This document shows, one piece after another, positions 7,502-9,540 of a stretch of 9,540 bases of DNA (within the stretch, counting starts at the first letter, position 1; every line of letters begins with the position of its first letter). This stretch comes from Candidatus Delongbacteria bacterium (GTDB taxonomy: Bacteria; UBA4055), in NCBI GenBank assembly GCA_028702975.1, contig JAQVNT010000046.1, positions 1 through 9,540 on the forward strand, given 5' to 3'. Under the pieces are notes generated by a model, which did not search any database, was not told the origin of the DNA, and worked only from the letters and a program-made list of their open reading frames with translations. The translations under genes were made by a program, and so were the position numbers.

Positions 7502-8094
7502 ATGTCTTTAATACCTATGGTCATAGAACAGTCCGGCAGAGGTGAGAGAGCCTATGACATATATTCACTTCTTCTTAAACAGAGGATAATTTTTATAAAC
7601 TCCGAGATCGAGGATAATCTTGCAAGCCTCGTTGTTGCCCAGCTGCTATATCTTGAGGCTGAAGATCCCGATAAGGATATTTCGCTTTACATCAACAGCC
7701 CGGGAGGAGTCGTTACGGCAGGACTCGCGATTTATGATACTATGAACTATATAAAGCCCGATGTTTCAACGATCTGCATAGGTCAGGCGGCGAGCATGGG
7801 AGCGATACTTTTAACCGCCGGGAAAAAGGGCAAGCGGATCGCTCTGCCTAACTCAAGGATCATGATCCACCAGCCGTGGGGCGGAGCACAGGGTCAGACC
7901 TCTGATGTTATGATAGCGGCCGAAGAGATGAAAAAGACCAGGGAAACTCTCAACAGGATACTGAGCGAGACTACCGGGAACACTTTAAAAAAGGTCGAAA
8001 AAGATACGGACAGGAATTATTTTCTATCTTCGGAAGACGCACTGAAATACGGCCTTATAGACAAGATCTTCACCTCGAACAAGAAGGAAACTAA

Positions 8095-8098
<4 letters not shown>
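7502..8098 (+). CDS. clpP: ATP-dependent Clp protease proteolytic subunit ClpP, with Asn at the catalytic Asp position
   Basis: A 198-residue serine peptidase of usual length that would form the tetradecameric barrel fed by ClpX. MSLIPMVIEQSGRGERAYDIYS is a typical N-terminus, possibly with a short propeptide. The nucleophile is Ser98 in GQAASMGA (codon 7793-7795) and the base is His123 in RIMIHQP (codon 7868-7870), at the standard 25-residue spacing. The third triad residue, normally Asp172 in DTDRD 49 residues after the His, is Asn172 here: DTDRNYFLS, codon AAT at 8015-8017. The rest of the fold, including YINSPGG and ALKYGLID, is intact, so this is not a decayed gene. Listeria ClpP1 is a known case with Asn at this position. 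GGAGGTG (7493-7499) precedes the ATG, and the stop overlaps clpX as ATGA. Confidence 0.95.
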
Positions 8099-9315
<1,217 letters not shown>

Positions 9316-9337
9316 GACTTTTTCGTTGCAAAAAGTC
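9316..9337 (+). terminator. Weak hairpin after clpX, possible terminator
   Basis: GACTTTTT (9316-9323) and AAAAAGTC (9330-9337) are perfect 8-nt complements around a 6-nt loop, starting at the base after the clpX stop. There are only two G-C pairs and no U-run follows, so it is a poor intrinsic terminator. It may instead protect the 3' end. Confidence 0.3.
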
Positions 9338-9370
9338 GGATATTTACACCTTTTCAGTAGCCTGATTTAC

Positions 9371-9453
9371 ATTTTCGGAACGAGTTTTCACATATATCTT
9401 GCAATTTTCGGAACGAGTTTTTATATTACTCTTACAATTTTCGGAAGGAGTTT
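9371..9453 (+). repeat. Three copies of a 33-nt-period repeat ending at the next gene's ribosome binding site
   Basis: The core TTTTCGGAACGAGTTTT occurs at 9372-9388 and 9405-9421, and as TTTTCGGAAGGAGTTTA at 9438-9454, an exact 33-nt period. The AT-rich half of each unit has diverged. In the third copy a single C-to-G difference turns GGAACGAG into GGAAGGAG (9443-9450), a strong Shine-Dalgarno 3 nt before ATG 9454. The 33-nt period is also a whole number of codons, but no ATG/GTG/TTG start opens that frame after the in-frame TAG at 9358. A CRISPR array is excluded by the short unit and fixed link to a start codon. Confidence 0.85.
9399..9427 (+). promoter_or_regulatory. Candidate promoter embedded in the second repeat copy
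   Basis: TTGCAA (9399-9404) and TATATT (9422-9427) are separated by exactly 17 nt, and that spacer is the complete repeat core. Transcription would start near 9434, about 20 nt before ATG 9454, with the third copy supplying the ribosome binding site. Copy 1 has TTTACA at the equivalent -35 place but no good -10. Confidence 0.5.
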
Positions 9454-9540
9454 ATGAAAAGAATAGCATATAAAGCGCTGCTCGACTGGAAAAACAGCAG
9501 AAAAAGAAAACCTCTTCTGCTTCAGGGCGCAAGACAGGTG
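9454..9540 (+). CDS. N-terminus of a probable AAA_14/DUF4143-type ATPase, cut by window edge
   Basis: Only 29 codons are visible: MKRIAYKALLDWKNS, then RKPLLLQGARQV. An Arg/Lys-rich segment followed by PLLLxGARQVGKT is the typical opening of the AAA_14 ATPases that carry a C-terminal DUF4143. The Walker A GKT would begin at the first base beyond the window. These proteins are often present in many copies per genome and their function is poorly known; some are thought to be toxin-antitoxin-like or mobile. The start is set by GGAAGGAG (9443-9450). With only 29 residues, the family assignment is recognition of one motif rather than a domain match. Confidence 0.6.
   Translation, partial: MKRIAYKALLDWKNSRKRKPLLLQGARQV

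Noticed and set aside
9371..9453. CRISPR array or coding repeat
   Set aside because: Core copies are 17 nt with 16-nt AT-rich intervals, one copy merges with a ribosome binding site, and the in-frame reading has no start codon after TAG at 9358.

Overview
The window looks like a chromosomal segment from a moderately AT-rich Gram-negative bacterium. Evidence is a lipobox lipoprotein, a periplasmic LysM protein, and frequent AGA/AGG arginine and ATA isoleucine codons. The gene set (glutamate dehydrogenase, coiled-coil lipoprotein plus LysM protein, PgpH-type 7TM-HD phosphodiesterase, YbeY with Asp at the third zinc-ligand position, CNNM/CorC protein, then tig-clpP-clpX) suggests the Bacteroidetes/Chlorobi/Ignavibacteria side of the tree or an allied candidate phylum. 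That placement is inference and weak at genus or phylum level.

Layout. (1) Positions 1-826, minus strand: N-terminal 275 codons of a Glu/Leu/Phe/Val dehydrogenase running off the left edge. (2) 827-1086: divergent intergenic region with one sigma70-like promoter candidate per direction. (3) 1087-2057: two cell-envelope genes, a Braun-type coiled-coil lipoprotein and a secreted coiled-coil/LysM protein, closed by a strong intrinsic terminator at 2116-2146. (4) 2170-9315: six genes with overlapping ends or an 11-nt gap, pgpH-like, ybeY, CNNM/CorC, tig, clpP and clpX, apparently one transcription unit. It joins c-di-AMP turnover, ribosome/rRNA maturation, metal-ion transport, nascent-chain folding and the ClpXP protease. 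(5) 9316-9453: a weak hairpin and three copies of a 33-nt-period repeat that carries a promoter-like element and the ribosome binding site of the next gene. (6) 9454-9540: first 29 codons of a protein that starts like the AAA_14/DUF4143 ATPases.

Most of the window is ordinary housekeeping sequence and I see no new defence or mobile system in it. The points worth a second look are: Asn in place of the catalytic Asp in ClpP (residue 172); Glu in place of the catalytic Asp in the glutamate dehydrogenase (residue 147); the 33-nt-period repeats before the last gene, whose 17-nt core exactly fills a -35/-10 spacer; and the absence of a visible promoter between the terminator at 2116-2146 and the six-gene operon that starts 24 nt later.
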